The notes beneath the pieces were generated by a model. It saw only the letters and a program-made list of their open reading frames with translations, was not told the origin of the DNA and searched no databases. Positions 43,418 to 55,610 of a DNA stretch of 64,000 bases are shown one piece after another. Location of the stretch: positions 372,001-436,000 of the forward strand of contig NC_082414.1 of assembly GCF_004011695.2 (NCBI RefSeq). Reading direction: 5' to 3'. The position numbers and the translations under genes were made by a program. Every line of letters begins with the position of its first letter. Positions within the stretch are counted from its first letter, which is position 1. Origin of the DNA: Ascochyta rabiei. Its lineage: Eukaryota; Ascomycota; Dothideomycetes; Pleosporales; Didymellaceae.

Positions 43418-45234
43418 GCCCGTGCCCGTGCCAGCGCCCGTGAAGCCAAGAGACACAGGCATCCTGGCATCGGCCAGAGGTGCCTACTTTGGCGCTCTCG
43501 TGTAGGCTCCACCCAGTCAGCAATTTTACTGAGGTAATCAGCACTCCAAGGCGTCCCGTCTGGAGGCGCACGATGGCTGCTAGACAAGGTATCGCTCGCA
43601 GGCGCCCTGCTGCTAGCTGTATGTATCTGGAGACAAGTCTCACCTAACGGCACTGGCGCACCCAGGGGTAGAGGGCAAAGTCTGGGGAAGCAAGAGGCCC
43701 AGTCTGCAGTCGGGCTACGGAGCGCGAGGTTGCCTGCTCGAAGCGCTCTGTACATTTAGACCTGACGTGCCCTGCTCTCGAGCCGGCCTAGTGCAGCCCA
43801 CAGCTGCCTGTGAGCCTCACAGGGTCATGTCGGCAGCCGCTGAGGACCTGGCATGCCAACGACACGGGAGGGAGTGTTCGCGGTTGCCGAGATGCCCTTG
43901 CCGTAGTCTGTCCGGCGAGAGGCAAGCAGAGGTTGATGGAAATTGCAAGACCCTTTGACGATCAGACGCTGTTTCAACGACGATCGAAAGCTCTGGACAA
44001 ATCGCCAGATGCATGCTGTGTGGAGACAGCCGCAACTATATCTCGTCGCGAGCAGACCAAAACGCGCCACGGACGGGTACAGTATCTGGCCGAAAGCAAT
44101 TTTCCCGGTATTACTCAGGCGCGGCTCGAATGTCGTGGAGCAGAGCCTCGTTCTCACCGTGTCGTGTGCCCAGGCTGAGGCTCTCTCCCAACACCCAAAC
44201 CGGCCGAGGCATGACTCCATCGAGAATGCCTTCCGCTGCTGTCGATCGAGCGCTTTTGTTGGGAATGTCGCCATGGACCGCGAGGCTGAATGTACGTGCG
44301 AGTGCGCGCTGGCCGGCCATCTGAAGCCGGCGCTCCGCCGGTGGGGGACAAGGGGGGTTTATTTTTGCACTCCACAACCCCTCTACCTCGCACAGCAGCG
44401 TCGACCGCCGTCGCCAGCCTTGCACGTAGCGTGTCGACGTTGGACCACGATTCGAGTGTCGCCGGTCGCTGAACACTAGGGCAATCGCGCGACGAGCTGC
44501 CGTTGGTTCTCTTGCGCAAAGAGCGGTCAACGCGCTCGTACTATAGCATAGTAGTAGTATAGTTGCCTGCGTTCCTGACGAGCTCATTATCGCACACGGC
44601 AGCACGGACTCCCACCGACGGAAGCGAATGTATGGCGACATGCAAAGAGCGCGTTGGGTGATTCCAAAGACACATGCTGCAATCAATCTCATTCATTGCC
44701 TGTCCGCAAAGCCTGCGCCCGCCCTCTCGGAGCAAGGCTCTTGCCTGCGTGGCTTGGGCAGAGTCAACCTTGGATGGACGGCAACTCGTCGGCGGAAGAC
44801 CAGCCATGGCGACTCCGTCTTTAAGATGCAGCATGGCGCTGCTTTTTTGGCTGCTTCCTTCCTGACGTCTCGTCTCGCATGCCAAGCGCAGCTCTTCGTC
44901 CATGACTTTGGTACACGGTACCGAATGCTTAGCCTGCAACTGTGTGTATGTGCGCCTGCACAACACTGGCACAACACTGCCGAGATCTGGGGAAAGGGAG
45001 CATCGTGGCATCCGCCAGGCCCTCCCAATCAACCAGATTCTGTTGTGTAACAATATCTGCCGAGTGCACTGTTGATGCCCTCGGCTGTTGGAGGTTCAAG
45101 GCTGGCGTCCTGGCAGACACGTCCAAGCTCCCTCGGCTCAAGGCCCCGCGGGAGCTTCCCCACACGTTCAACCAGCTCAGCACAGCGCTCCTCGCCACGC
45201 TATTACCCCATATCCCCTGCGTGCCCGAGCCTCA
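41684..45234. other. 3.6-kb region without a supported gene
   Basis: Many ORFs of 60-205 codons, all Arg/Ala/Ser-rich and mirrored on both strands, as expected of GC-rich non-coding sequence. A hexanucleotide repeat occupies about 43328-43438. No transposon ORF, terminal repeat or RNA gene could be recognised. Confidence 0.5.
43328..43438. repeat. Compound hexanucleotide repeat (CCTGTG / TATCTG)
   Basis: A run of CCTGTG/CCCGTG units interrupted by four TATCTG units. It reads as dipeptide repeats in several frames on both strands (Val-Pro/Val-Ser, Gln-Ala, Arg-His). Confidence 0.95.
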
Positions 45235-46515
45235 ATGGCTCTGTTCGCGCCGCCACTGCCCCAGATCATGTCTTCCAAGCTGGTTTGCCTGCGTTCCGCG
45301 CGGCTCGCTGCCCGTCATCCGTGTCATCCGTGTCATCCAAGGACATTTGCCTCGACCGCCTCTACCCGTGATGCCGTCCGCGTGGTAGAAGTCGGGCCAA
45401 GAGATGGGTTGCAGAATGAGAAAAAGGCGATACCCGTAGCTACCAAGATAGAGCTGGTCGAGAGGTTGGCGCGCACTGGCCTGCGCACCATCGAGGCAGG
45501 CTCCTTCGTGTCGCCGAAATGGACGCCTCAGGTAGGCTGGACGCTGCAGCAGTCGGTGAGCGGATGCTGATGTGCATCGCAGATGGCGAATTCCTCAGAG
45601 ATCCTCGAGCACGTCCTCCGTAGCACACCTCACTCCCCACTCCCCATCACCTACCAGTGGCTGCTCCCGAACGTCAAAGGCTTCGACAACTTCCTCAGCA
45701 TGTGGAATGCCCAGTCATCCTCGGGAGCAGATGCCTACCCGACACCGCCTCCCTCCCCAGGGCCAGACGGCGGCCCACCGCTGAACACCTCGTCCGGAGA
45801 CCCCAACGCCACGCCCTCCGCGGCCTCTGCTGCCGAAGCCATGGGCAAAGAGCGAAGCGCATCAAGCTCCAATGCAGCGCCGATGCACGAAATCTCCATC
45901 TTCACTGCCGCCACAGAGGCTTTCACGCAGAAGAACACGAATTGCTCCATAGCTGAATCGCTCAAGCGATTCGAGCCTGTCATGTCAAAGGCAAAGCAGA
46001 TGGACCTGAAAGTACGGGCGTACATCTCGGTAGCCCTGGGTTGCCCATACGAAGGGCCAGACGTAGACCCTCACAAGGTTGCGGAGCTGGCCGTCAGCCT
46101 GTTGGAGATGGGTGCAGACGAGATCTCGGTTGCAGATACAACCGGCATGGGTACTGCGCCTAAGACGGCAGAGCTACTGAAGACGTTGCAAGCTGCAGGA
46201 ATCGACAAGCACGACTTGGCCTTGCACTTCCACGACACATATGGCATGGCCCTGGTGAACTCGGTAGTCGCTCTGGAGCACGGCATCCGCACCTTCGATG
46301 CCGCAGTCGGTGGTCTCGGCGGGTGCCCATACAGCCCGGGCGCGACAGGCAATGTTGCCACCGAAGACCTCGTGCACCTGTTCCACAGCTTGGGCATGCG
46401 CACCGGCGTAGACATGGAACCTCTTTCCGAGATTGGCGAGTGGATCTCGCACGAGCTGGGTCGGTCGAACGAGAGCAGCGCTGGGAAAGCCACGCTGGCT
46501 CAGATGCGCAAGTAG
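45235..46515 (+). CDS. Hydroxymethylglutaryl-CoA lyase, mitochondrial
   Basis: Cleaves HMG-CoA to acetoacetate and acetyl-CoA in leucine catabolism. Exons 45235-45531 and 45583-46515 give 409 residues. The presequence is basic and His/Cys-rich (MSSKLVCLRSARLAARHP from the second Met at 45268), followed by VRVVEVGPRDGLQNEKK with the Arg-Asp catalytic pair. The barrel continues with AGSFVSPKWTPQ-MANSSEIL, IFTAATEAFTQKNTNCSI, VALGCPYEGP, ADTTGMGTAPK, LHFHDTYGMALVN (metal-binding His residues) and the signature loop GGLGGCPYSPGATGNV with the catalytic Cys. A disordered insert of about 55 residues (PTPPPSPGPDGGPP, Ser/Ala-rich) lies between NFLSMWNAQ and HEISIF, longer than in animal enzymes. Either Met could be used. 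Confidence 0.95.
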
Positions 46516-46555
46516 AGAAGAAGAAGAAGAAGAAGAAGAAGAAGAAGAAGAAGAA
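46516..46555. repeat. (GAA)n microsatellite
   Basis: About 13 GAA units begin within a base or two of the HMG-CoA lyase stop codon, hence within its 3' UTR. Confidence 0.95.
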
Positions 46556-46833
46556 AAATAAAAATGAATGCCAACACTAGCTTGCTGCACCACTCAACAG
46601 CACCTGTGTGCACCCACTACACTACCACCTCCCCCGACTCACCAAGCGTACGTGCTTCTGCATCAAAGGATCATCCATCGGCCAGAAGACTTGGACGACG
46701 GACGGGGGAGAGCGTCCATCGTGTCGCGTTGCACGTCAGGGCTAGAGCGAAGCTCTGACGAGGATGAACGCTGTTGTGGCACGTCACCATCTGAATCGCT
46801 CTTTCCCTCGCCATCATTGTGGAGCTAGCGCCT

Positions 46834-46836
<3 letters not shown>

Positions 46837-46885
<49 letters not shown>
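46837..46885. repeat. (TC)n(AC)n microsatellite
   Basis: A TC run passes directly into an AC run. Confidence 0.95.
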
Positions 46886-47757
46886 TCTTCACCGCAATCC
46901 AAGACAAGTGGCAGAAACAAACTACTTCCATGACAATGTAAATGATTTCCAATGAGCGCGTTGCGCACTAAAATGTTCGAGGCAGAACACAATGATGGAA
47001 ACAACGTATATTACATTCCTCGAAAACTCGAGCATTATGAGTGTGTCGTCGCACGAAGCTATTCCTCTAACAAGTCACCTTTTTTTTCAAGTCCCAATCC
47101 AGTGCCTGGACCATTACCCCCTCACGCCTCCCTAGGCAGGCCTGACGCGCCCCCATCCATCGTCGACGAGCTTCTCCAGAGCAGCCACTCAAGAACAAAA
47201 CGAAGAAGAAGAGCTTTTAGAGTCATGTTGCGAGAAATAGAATCGGAAGAATGTCCAAGAGGAGAGCTGGCACTGTAACACAATGACACAGTCTAGTTGC
47301 AGAACAAAGCAGCTCCAGGGTATGTTCAAGCGATGGGGGGGTGGTGGGACTGCCGAGCATGGCTGTCGGGAAATCGTCATATCATCGCACACTCATGTGC
47401 GCATTGGGTCATCCAAAATGGCAGACATGGCTCAAGCGAGGTTCAGCAGAGCACGCGAACATGTTGACGAAGAGTATGTGTAGGTCGTATCGAGAGCAGC
47501 GAAGTCAAGCAAGCTGTGTACGAGGTCGGCTTCGGCGCATAAATCGAGTGAGCAGAGCATCGCAGCGCAGGTCATCGATGATTATAGCGAGACAAGTCCC
47601 GCAGGTCAAGATAGGTCGAGTTGGAATCCAGAAAGTCGGGTAGAATCATGCCACGCGAAGCATAGTCCAGGCATCGGTCATGCAAGCAAGCAAGCACAAG
47701 CGGCAGCATCAAGCCGCGGTCTCAGCATCATGTGCATGATCACGGACGGTAGGCAGC

Positions 47758-49645
47758 CTAAGCACCAGGGGGACCCGGTGGTGCACCTCCTTGCTGCTGT
47801 TGTTGAGCAAAAGACGCATACCACATCGCCAAGTAGTTCTGGTAACCGCCATAAATAGCGTATGGGTCAGCTGCACCGCCGGCTGGGGCACCTGCTGCTG
47901 GCGCAGGAGGCTGTCCTTGAGGAGCGCCTTGGCCGTAAGACTGCTGTGGCTGCTGTGGCTGTGAGTAGTTATTATCTTGACCTCCGTTGTCACGTCGCCT
48001 GCTGTTGTTCTTCTCCTTCTGCGCATGGTTAGCGTTTACTTTGTACAAGCTGTCGAATGCAAAGCATCGAACTTACTACTTGATCAACCTTGTCCCAGAT
48101 GGCTTGCTTGGCATCGTCGATGGCTTGACGAGAACCAACAAGACCAATCTCACGTTCGATGTCGGCACCCGAAGCTTGCGAGACGTTGATCTTGCACCCG
48201 GTTTCGGACTGCATCTGCTTGATGGTCTCACCTCCTGCTGAGCGTTAGTCTGAGTTATACCTGAAGCAGAGCATGAATTTTACCTTTGCCAATGATCATG
48301 CCAACAGCGTCTGATGGGACCATGATGCTGTCGTTGATTTTATTACCGCCGCCACCACCTGCACCAACACCGCCACCACCATACGGGTCGAACTCGCGCT
48401 TTTGGTTCGGCTGCTGGTGATGCTGTGGTTGCTGCTGGTTAGGACCATCCATCTGCTTGGTGTCACTGTCGACAATCTCCATGATCAGCTCCTTAGCATG
48501 TGCGGCAGCAGCGGGGCTTCCAATGAGGTTCACAGGGCGAAGGCCGTTCACGCTCTTGTTCTCACCAACAATATTGACATGGCAGCCACTGCGCTCCTGC
48601 AGGTCACGAATGGTCTCGCCGCCACGGCCAATGATGAGACCAACTGTACGGTCAGGAACCATGATCTGAGATGACTGTTCACCTTCGCGCAGAGCAGGTT
48701 GTTGACTCGTCGCCTTCTGGGGGGCGCGAGCATTACGACCGGTCTCACGAGCAGGGTTGCCACCGTTCTCCTCAATGATACGGTTGATCTCGCGCTTAGC
48801 ACTAATACGGGCACCTGGGGGCCCTGTGATGCGACACTGGCGCTGCGGCCCGGCCTCAGGGCCGTTGATGAATTGAATCCTAGTGCCTGATTCTTGTTCA
48901 ATGCGACGGAGACTCTCACCTTGACGTCCAATGACGAGACCAACAAGCGAAGAATCAATGAGAATCACCTCAGAGTTGTCATTTGGGGGAGTGGAACGAT
49001 CATGTCCGCCATACTGCTGGCGGGACGGAGAAAAAGTGTTGTGCCTAGGGGGGGAACGCGAGCGATCGCGGCCATAACCACCGGATACGCCACGACGCTC
49101 ATCACGACGCTCGTCTCGGTAAGGGTTGTAGCCATCACGGGGGTTTTCTCGGCGCTGCGGCGACCTTGAGCGCGAACGCGAACGTCGGTAGGGCCGTCCG
49201 CTTAGGCGCGGGTCTTCTTGGTGAGCTGGCATTGCGTAAGTCTGCGGTGGTCCGCCCATACCAGGCCACTGGTTGTCCATACCTGGACGCGCATCAAAGG
49301 CAAGGCCCTTCTGGGCCGCAAAGCCACGCGCTTTCGCGAGCGCGTCCTGGATGCTGACCGAGCCAGAGTTGACAGGCTTGATCGCGCTGAGGTCGAGGCT
49401 GCCGGATGTGGTGGGCTGGGGAAAGTTGTATCCGGGAATCGGAGGCGGCGTCGCAGTAGGCATTGCGCCGGGGAAGCCCGCAGGGAGGCCTGGAGGCGGC
49501 GGATGCTGCTGCGGTGCCTGAGACGGAGTGGTAGAGGGGCCTCGTCCGGCAGCTGGCCGAATAATTAGTATGCGCACGCACGACGAGTTGAGATCTGCCT
49601 ACCAAGAGCTGCCAGGATGGCATTCAAATCCGGAGGTGCAGCCAT
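47758..49645 (-). CDS. Triple-KH RNA-binding protein (FUBP/KSRP-like)
   Basis: Predicted nuclear single-stranded RNA/DNA-binding regulator. Exons 49645-49603, 49552-48284, 48234-48077 and 48018-47758 give 576 residues. After MAAPPDLNAILAAL comes a Pro-rich region, then an RS-like stretch (YRRSRSRSRSPQRRENPRDG). Three KH domains follow with GxxG loops: GLVIGRQGESLRRIEQESGT, GLIIGRGGETIRDLQERSGC, and GMIIGKG-GETIKQMQSETGC (this loop is split by intron 2). The tail is Gln/Gly/Pro-rich with a Tyr/Trp motif (YQNYLAMWYASF) of the type found at the C termini of FUBP proteins. A role in splicing or mRNA control is inferred from domain architecture. Confidence 0.92.
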
Positions 49646-50371
49646 GGCGTCAGCTTGAGATCAGATGACGGTTGATCGCAAACACTTCAAGAGTAGTGGA
49701 AAGGAAGGGATGGCACTGCGGTGGGCTTGGCTGCGCAGTGATAGAAGTGTGTCGTGTTGCGTTCTTGGTCGACTCGAGCGGAAAGAAGAAACCAAGTCGA
49801 GGGCTGGTGCGCTAAGGCTGACTAGCGCGACTGGCACGTGCGTCGACCTTCACCCATCAGCCGAGCAAGTTTACTTAGAAGCTGCGCAAAAGAAGCTCAC
49901 TGCACAACAGGTCCAGCGGCTGAAGACGGCCTTATGGATACACTCGTATTGGTTTGCTACAGCTACAGCTACAACTAGGCTGGAAGAAGCTTGAAATGAG
50001 TCGTAAGGATGACTTTATACCCAAGCGTACAAATCCCATTGCGCATCCATGCTACCGTACACATGCACACTATCCAGAAGCGAGAGAAAGCTGAAACAGA
50101 AAATGCCAAAACAAGCTGTGTGATCGATCCGTGGGTATACATTGAGATGCGAGCTGGTCGTAATAATGAGCTGCTAAAGCATGTGTACTGAAGAGAGAAG
50201 ACGCCAGCTCTGAGGAGTCTCGGCGACTGCGGCAGGTATGAGCACGGTGAGCCGATTTAGCGTGCATCCGACGCAACGACATAGGTCCCTGCTAGATCTG
50301 ATGGCGCCGATGTGCTATACGCAAGTCAATCCAAACGCCTGCAATGATGATGCCAAATCCAGAAGCCGAGG
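49646..50371. other. Intergenic spacer
   Basis: Promoter of the KH-protein gene and 3' flank of the RabGAP gene. No gene supported. Confidence 0.6.
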
Positions 50372-53147
50372 TTACCTCATCATCTGGGAGATGTTGTTCC
50401 ACTTCTGCTTAAGGGTCTCGTGTTCCTCGTTGATCTGAATGGCGTTAGTCGTGCCTGGTTGAATATTTTGCGCAACCTTACTGTCGCCCACTTCATCTTG
50501 GTATCCACCAGCTCCTGCTCCATCTCAGCCATCTGCTCTTCCAAAGCTCTGTTCTCATTGTGAACCACAATGTTCTTCTGCATGACCGTCTCCATCTCGT
50601 TCTTGAGCCTTTTCTCGACTTCTTCAGGCTGCGTATCTACAATCTTCTGCAGCTCTTCGACCTTCGTCTTCAGCGTCTCATTTTCCTCGGCGAGTTGCTC
50701 ATTTTCAACCTTGGTCTTGATAAGCTCGGATGCCATCTCTACGTGCTCCCTATCAGACTGCTCGGCACGATTCTCCAGAGACCTGACTTTGGTTTCCAAT
50801 GTGGCTGTCTTCTCCTTCAAACCTTGAAGCTCAGTCTCGCGTTCCTTCTCTACCCGTTGTTGCTCCTTCCATTCTGCAGTGTATTCCTTCAGCATTTCAG
50901 GTGAAATATTGACAGCCACTGCGTCCTTAACGAGCTGATCTGCACGGTAAATCTCCCTATCGACACCACTAGTTGAGCCAAAGAAACCATTCTCAAGAAT
51001 GGAGTTGGCCGAAGGGGCCTTGTCAATGTAAACGTCGAATAGCTTCTCTTTCAGGAAGTTTGTCAATGTTGACATGTCCTTCATGGCGAGCAATGTCTCG
51101 GCGTTCTTCTGCATCAGAACCAAGCCAAACTTTAGAATCGCTGCTTCGAGACCATCAGAGAGAATCAAGTCGTAGATGCGGACGACGAGCTGCAAGGGGA
51201 AACGGTAGGCGAAGAGAGTAAGGAACCACTGGGTGGCGTAAAGCTGCGGCTTGACCTCTCGGCGACGCAGATGACAGTACAGAGCAGGCTCAAACTCCTC
51301 TAGCAGCCGCTCGAACTGATGCAAATGAAGATGTAGTCCAGCCATGTCTGCGACGAACAGGTCTCGCAGACCGTACTTGTTCATCAAGGTGACGAACAGA
51401 CTGAAGGCTTCTTCTTCTGGCATGTTGAAGAGCAGCGGCATGGCGATGAAATTCATGCCCTGAGCGTAGCCTACCGCTTCATCGTAGAGTGCGTACGCTT
51501 TGCAGATGCCGAATAGACCGTCCTGCAGGCCAGCCGCCATGAGGTATTTTGAGTAACTCGTCCGGGCGCCAAGATCACGCTTGATCGTCTTCTCCAACTT
51601 GTTGATTGCTGCAGTCTTGTCCTTCTTCTCAGCAGCCAATCTGGCCTGGTGCTTGGTGGGATCTTCAGAAGTTTCTGAAATGATGGAGGGCGATGCTAGA
51701 GGGGCATTGGTGCTTCCTGTGGTTGTAGCTGGTGTGGAATAATCCGAGTGGATCGAGGATGAAGATGATGCAACAGACTCCCGCTCTTTGCCATTTCCGT
51801 TTGTGTGCGTGTGGCCCTGGACAGACATGTGTTCCTTGTCGGTTCCTCGAGCAACAAGCTCCCTGTATTGCTGCTCAAGCGCTTCGTTTTTGCTTTGCGC
51901 CAGGACCTGCCAAATGACGCCACGGATGATCTGCGGAATGCCGTTTGCAACAGCGCGATTGAGTTCCTCCGGACTGGTTTGCGCAATCACGGTAGGACCC
52001 TCATTCACTACCGACTGCCACAAATCCCAGTCAACTGGCTCCGCCTCCTCAGCTGATGGACCTGTTGCAAAGCCAGCTGCAGTACCTGGCGCCAGCGCGG
52101 GATTGACAGTCGGCTGTCTAGCCAAACCTCCTGGACCTGGACTTGTCACAGCCTCCTTTTCAGCTGCACTCCCTGGGCTTCGTATCCCAAGACCCCCCTC
52201 GCAATTTGTCTCGTCGTTCATAGTGATTCCAGCCTCCTCCCTCATCCTCAGAGCCTTGAAACGATCGCGCAGGTTCCCCTGACTCGTTCGATTGTTGCCC
52301 TTCTGGCCATCTTCGTCGTCAATCCTGCTCAAGATGAGCTCTGGATTGCTGCCCAGAGATTGAATCGAAGCGTTGGTGTTGCGACGGTCCGCAAGAGGCA
52401 AAGGCGGAGACCCCGGCTTCTTGCTCGAGCTGTTCCGTGACAGCCAAGTGAACGGACTCGTGAGCTTCCTCGTTACTGCAGGCGGTGGGGCAGGCTTCTC
52501 TTGGATGACGGGTGGAGGCGGTGGTGGGGGGAATTTGACGGGCGGCATTTGGCCAGAAAGGCCCTGCAGGCTGCTCGCGGATGCTGTCGAGTCTCGCGAG
52601 TCGCGTGGTGGCAGTGTTGGCAGTAGGTCTGGGGCTTTGCTGCCGTCTGTAATAGGTCAGCCCAGGCGCAGCTCTAGCGACAGGCAGGTGAAACTACCTT
52701 CTTCCAACGAAACATCGTCCATGTCTGAGGTCACCGATATTCTGTGTGCCGTGAGTAAGGGTGACTTGGCGGGTGGTGCGTCTTCGGTAGATGTCTGGAC
52801 GACTTCGACTTCGCCCTTGGACTGCTCTGCTTCGTCATTGGCCTGGGTAGCCACTTCCGGCTCTTCAGGCGCGGGGGAGTCGACTTTGGGCTCCTCTGCT
52901 GCGGTGTCGGTAGATTCGCGTTTGCTTATAAGCGACCGTGATCGTGATTGTGAGCGCTCAGGGTGTGGTTCGGGGCGAGGGGTAATCTCGGATGCATCTT
53001 CGAAGCTGTCCTGTGATGGCGCTCCTATGTTAGCTTGGGCCCTTTGGAGTGTTGTCATTGCTTTGGCATAAGCGGGCGGTCACTTACTCCTTCCTTGTCG
53101 GAGCTGTGTGTGCTTGTAGGCCTCTCGGGCTTCTTGTCCTCCTCCAT
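50372..53147 (-). CDS. gyp5: TBC-domain Rab GTPase-activating protein, Gyp5-like
   Basis: Stimulates GTP hydrolysis on exocytic Rabs (Ypt1/Sec4 for yeast Gyp5). Exons 53147-53088, 53010-52698, 52646-50482 and 50434-50372 give 866 residues. The N-terminal 300 residues are disordered with Pro runs (MPPVKFPPPPPPPVIQ). The TBC domain begins near GIPQIIRGVIWQVLA and contains the Arg-finger motif IKRDLGAR (I-x-x-D-x-x-R) and the Gln-finger GYAQGMNF (Y-x-Q), so it should be active; a Ser/Thr-rich loop interrupts its start. The C terminus is a long coiled coil (LKEKTATLETKVRSLENRAE, ELVDTKMKWAT) ending INEEHETLKQKWNNISQMMR in a short last exon. The coiled coil and TBC order match Gyp5/Gyl1. Confidence 0.92.
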
Positions 53148-54524
53148 GTTGAAAGGACCACTCGGATTGGCTGGTTATTCGAGACCAAGTCTGGTAGGGA
53201 GCCGCAGTCGATGCAGCAGAACTTGAGTGTCGAGGTGTTTTACGGAATAGCGATTAAGGTGTAGTAAGAAATCGGTGCACAGCGCTTGCAGTGCTTGTCA
53301 CAGGCGCTTGGCAGTGGTGTCGAAGTGAATGGTCGGGAGACGCTGGAATTGACGATGCCAGGTGGGTACGTCCACAGGTCCCTGACCGCGGCCTCGACTA
53401 GCTCAGCAAGGAGCTGCGGGTGAGCCACGATTGCCCAAATATACCCGGCGCTCGTTCATCAATCAACCAGCGCCCCAAAATCTCCGTTGAGCTGAACAGG
53501 AGCCGAAGACAATGAACTCGTCGTCTCTGCAGATTCGTGGCGGCGCACGAGCTTGTACAACCAAATGCAGGTCGAACCAGCTGTCCTCAGGGTCGTGCGT
53601 GGGGTAGAGAACGGCTGAACAGCACACAATGTTTTGCGGTCAATCTGAAACAAGCTATGCTAAGGCAGCCACAGGCCGGGTGGCGGACCAAACACTAGAA
53701 CGTCCACCGCAACTCTGATGCACGCGACACGACCGCTGGTGTTGAGCTGCCTCACGCATTTTCTATTTCTGCACCATCGTGCACCTGAGGCGTGCCCACC
53801 GTCTTGATGAGTGCTGCGCTATAGCTTCTTCTGCATCATGCTGACAGGGAGGGCCGCAAGGGAGAATGCACGCCATCAATGCAAGCCCTGACCCTGCGGA
53901 ATTGAGATTGCTTCATCAGACCGGCCAGGTGTTGTCGTCACCTACTGCGATGGACGATACGTGGGGGTTTTCTGCTGAAAGGCCTGGCTCCAGAGTTCAC
54001 CAGAGACGCTTAGGTTAATTAGCCAGGTTTGCTGTCGTTTGCAATGCTGATGAGCGAGCATGTGCTATGTTCTAGGTTCGTTGACGCTAAACCCACTACA
54101 GTTACATGAAGATCACATGTGGAATTAGGTGTCATCAACAAGTGTATTGAAGGATTACAAATGTACTAGACGCGGAGAGTAGCGGTGACTGAAGAAAGCA
54201 GACATTCGAAAGATGACAGTACGCAGTGAAAAGACAGTTGTTGACAAAGAAAACGAACACCTCGTACAAGAGTGTCATGGATACTCAGGGGTATCCTATT
54301 GCGCAAAGTGTTCAAGAAGCAGTGCCACAGAAACAGAATACAGTATGCGCCATCGCTATGCAATTCGTAGCTTCGTATCCAAGCAACCTGTGAAGGTGTG
54401 GTATCCAGTAGGTGAACGCCCACCTAGTGCTGTGGCAGGGGTGAAGTGATACCCAAAGGCCATGACAATTAGTTCAAGATAAAGTGAGTAATAAGGAAAT
54501 GGTTGGCGGCGGCAGGAGACTTGA
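53148..54524. other. 1.4-kb region without a supported gene
   Basis: RabGAP promoter and the 3' flank of the coiled-coil gene. ORFs are short and unconvincing; nothing else recognised. Confidence 0.55.
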
Positions 54525-55610
54525 TCAACGTTCGTGCAGATCGTCTCCAAAGACATCGAGTGCTTCGTAGAGGGCAGTCCAAAACCCTCCTTGTACAGTT
54601 TGTACAGGCTTGCGAGCAACGATGAATCGTCTATACTCGTCGGTCTGCGTGGAAGACTCGACCATGGTCGATTTAGACCCAGTGGTTTTGAAGTCGTCTT
54701 CATCTTCAGAGTCTGCTACTGCAGTTTCGATGGACTGCCAGCTACTGGCGACATCTTTCCGGCCTGGACTGCTCGCTCTCCTCTGCTTTCGAGGACTTGG
54801 GTGCTGCATGTTCTGCTGTATTGCGCGCATGTCTTTCCGCAGATTGTCGATGATGGCGAGCTGGATCTCGTTCAAGGCTTTGGCTTCGTCGAAGCGCCTC
54901 TTCAGATCGGCCGTGTAAATCTGGACACCTTCAATGTACCTGCCCACCTCGGCCATGTAACTACTCTCAGGCTCCGCAGACATAGCTTGGAGACCAGGGC
55001 TCTTGGGACGCGGCGAGTCTGCACCGGAGAACAAGTCTTCGGTGCTCTCTTTTGTCTGCGCATCTGGCGCGGCGAGGTACGATGTCATGTTCTCAAACAG
55101 CCCAACAATGTACTCCATCTGGTCGTCGGTAAGCTCACGCGTCGAGGTGAGGTTCTCAAAGTGCGCAATACACGACGACAAGGCATTCTGCACAGGCGAC
55201 GCCGAGTAGTGCGAGTCGGTGTCCCATGGTATGGGCGACAGCGAGCCGACTGTGTTTGCGCGCAATATGCGCGAGCTCTCGGGAGTGTAAGGATAGCGCA
55301 ACGCCTCTGGCGCATGGTGTTGTAGCAGGCTGGAGGTCTTGGTAGGCGTGTACGGCGCAGGCTCGGTGACTGTATGGACAGGCTTGGGTCTGGATACGCT
55401 GAGCGGCTCGTTTGGTGTGTCGCAGCGTTTGCTCTTTCGCGCAGGGGTGCCTGGCCGAGGCTGTAGAAGCGGCCAGCGGTGGTCCATGTCGGATGCGCAG
55501 CTCGAGGGCCGTCTGAAAGGGTCGGAGAAGTAGGCAGACTCGGGGCTCCCGTGCGCCTCGGTCTCGGGCGGTGTCCAGGGTCGTGTGGAATGCATCGGTG
55601 GTGAGTCCAT
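54525..55610 (-). CDS. Coiled-coil protein of unknown function
   Basis: I do not recognise a family. The ORF is intronless; the start at 55610 (MDSPPMHSTRPWTPPETEAH) is preferred because the upstream in-frame extension has UTR-like composition. It encodes 361 residues: a Pro/Ser-rich N terminus with phosphosite-like TP and SP dipeptides, then an ordered region from LSSCIAHFENLTSTRELTDD through YIVGLFENMTSYLA. A predicted coiled coil follows (YIEGVQIYTADLKRRFDEAK, IIDNLRKDMRAIQQNM), then an acidic SEDEDD patch. The end is an ordered FIVARKPVQTVQGGFWTALYEALDVFGDDL. A cytoskeletal or septum-related scaffold is possible but unproven. It is head-to-head with the anthranilate synthase gene. Confidence 0.78.
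   Translation of the reverse strand: MDSPPMHSTRPWTPPETEAHGSPESAYFSDPFRRPSSCASDMDHRWPLLQPRPGTPARKSKRCDTPNEPLSVSRPKPVHTVTEPAPYTPTKTSSLLQHHAPEALRYPYTPESSRILRANTVGSLSPIPWDTDSHYSASPVQNALSSCIAHFENLTSTRELTDDQMEYIVGLFENMTSYLAAPDAQTKESTEDLFSGADSPRPKSPGLQAMSAEPESSYMAEVGRYIEGVQIYTADLKRRFDEAKALNEIQLAIIDNLRKDMRAIQQNMQHPSPRKQRRASSPGRKDVASSWQSIETAVADSEDEDDFKTTGSKSTMVESSTQTDEYRRFIVARKPVQTVQGGFWTALYEALDVFGDDLHER

Larger units (their letters stand above)
46516..47757. other. Convergent intergenic region with microsatellites
   Basis: The 3' flanks of the HMG-CoA lyase (+) and KH-protein (-) genes. It contains a GAA run directly after the lyase stop and a (TC)n(AC)n run. An ORF at 46952-47278 is not accepted. 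Confidence 0.55.
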
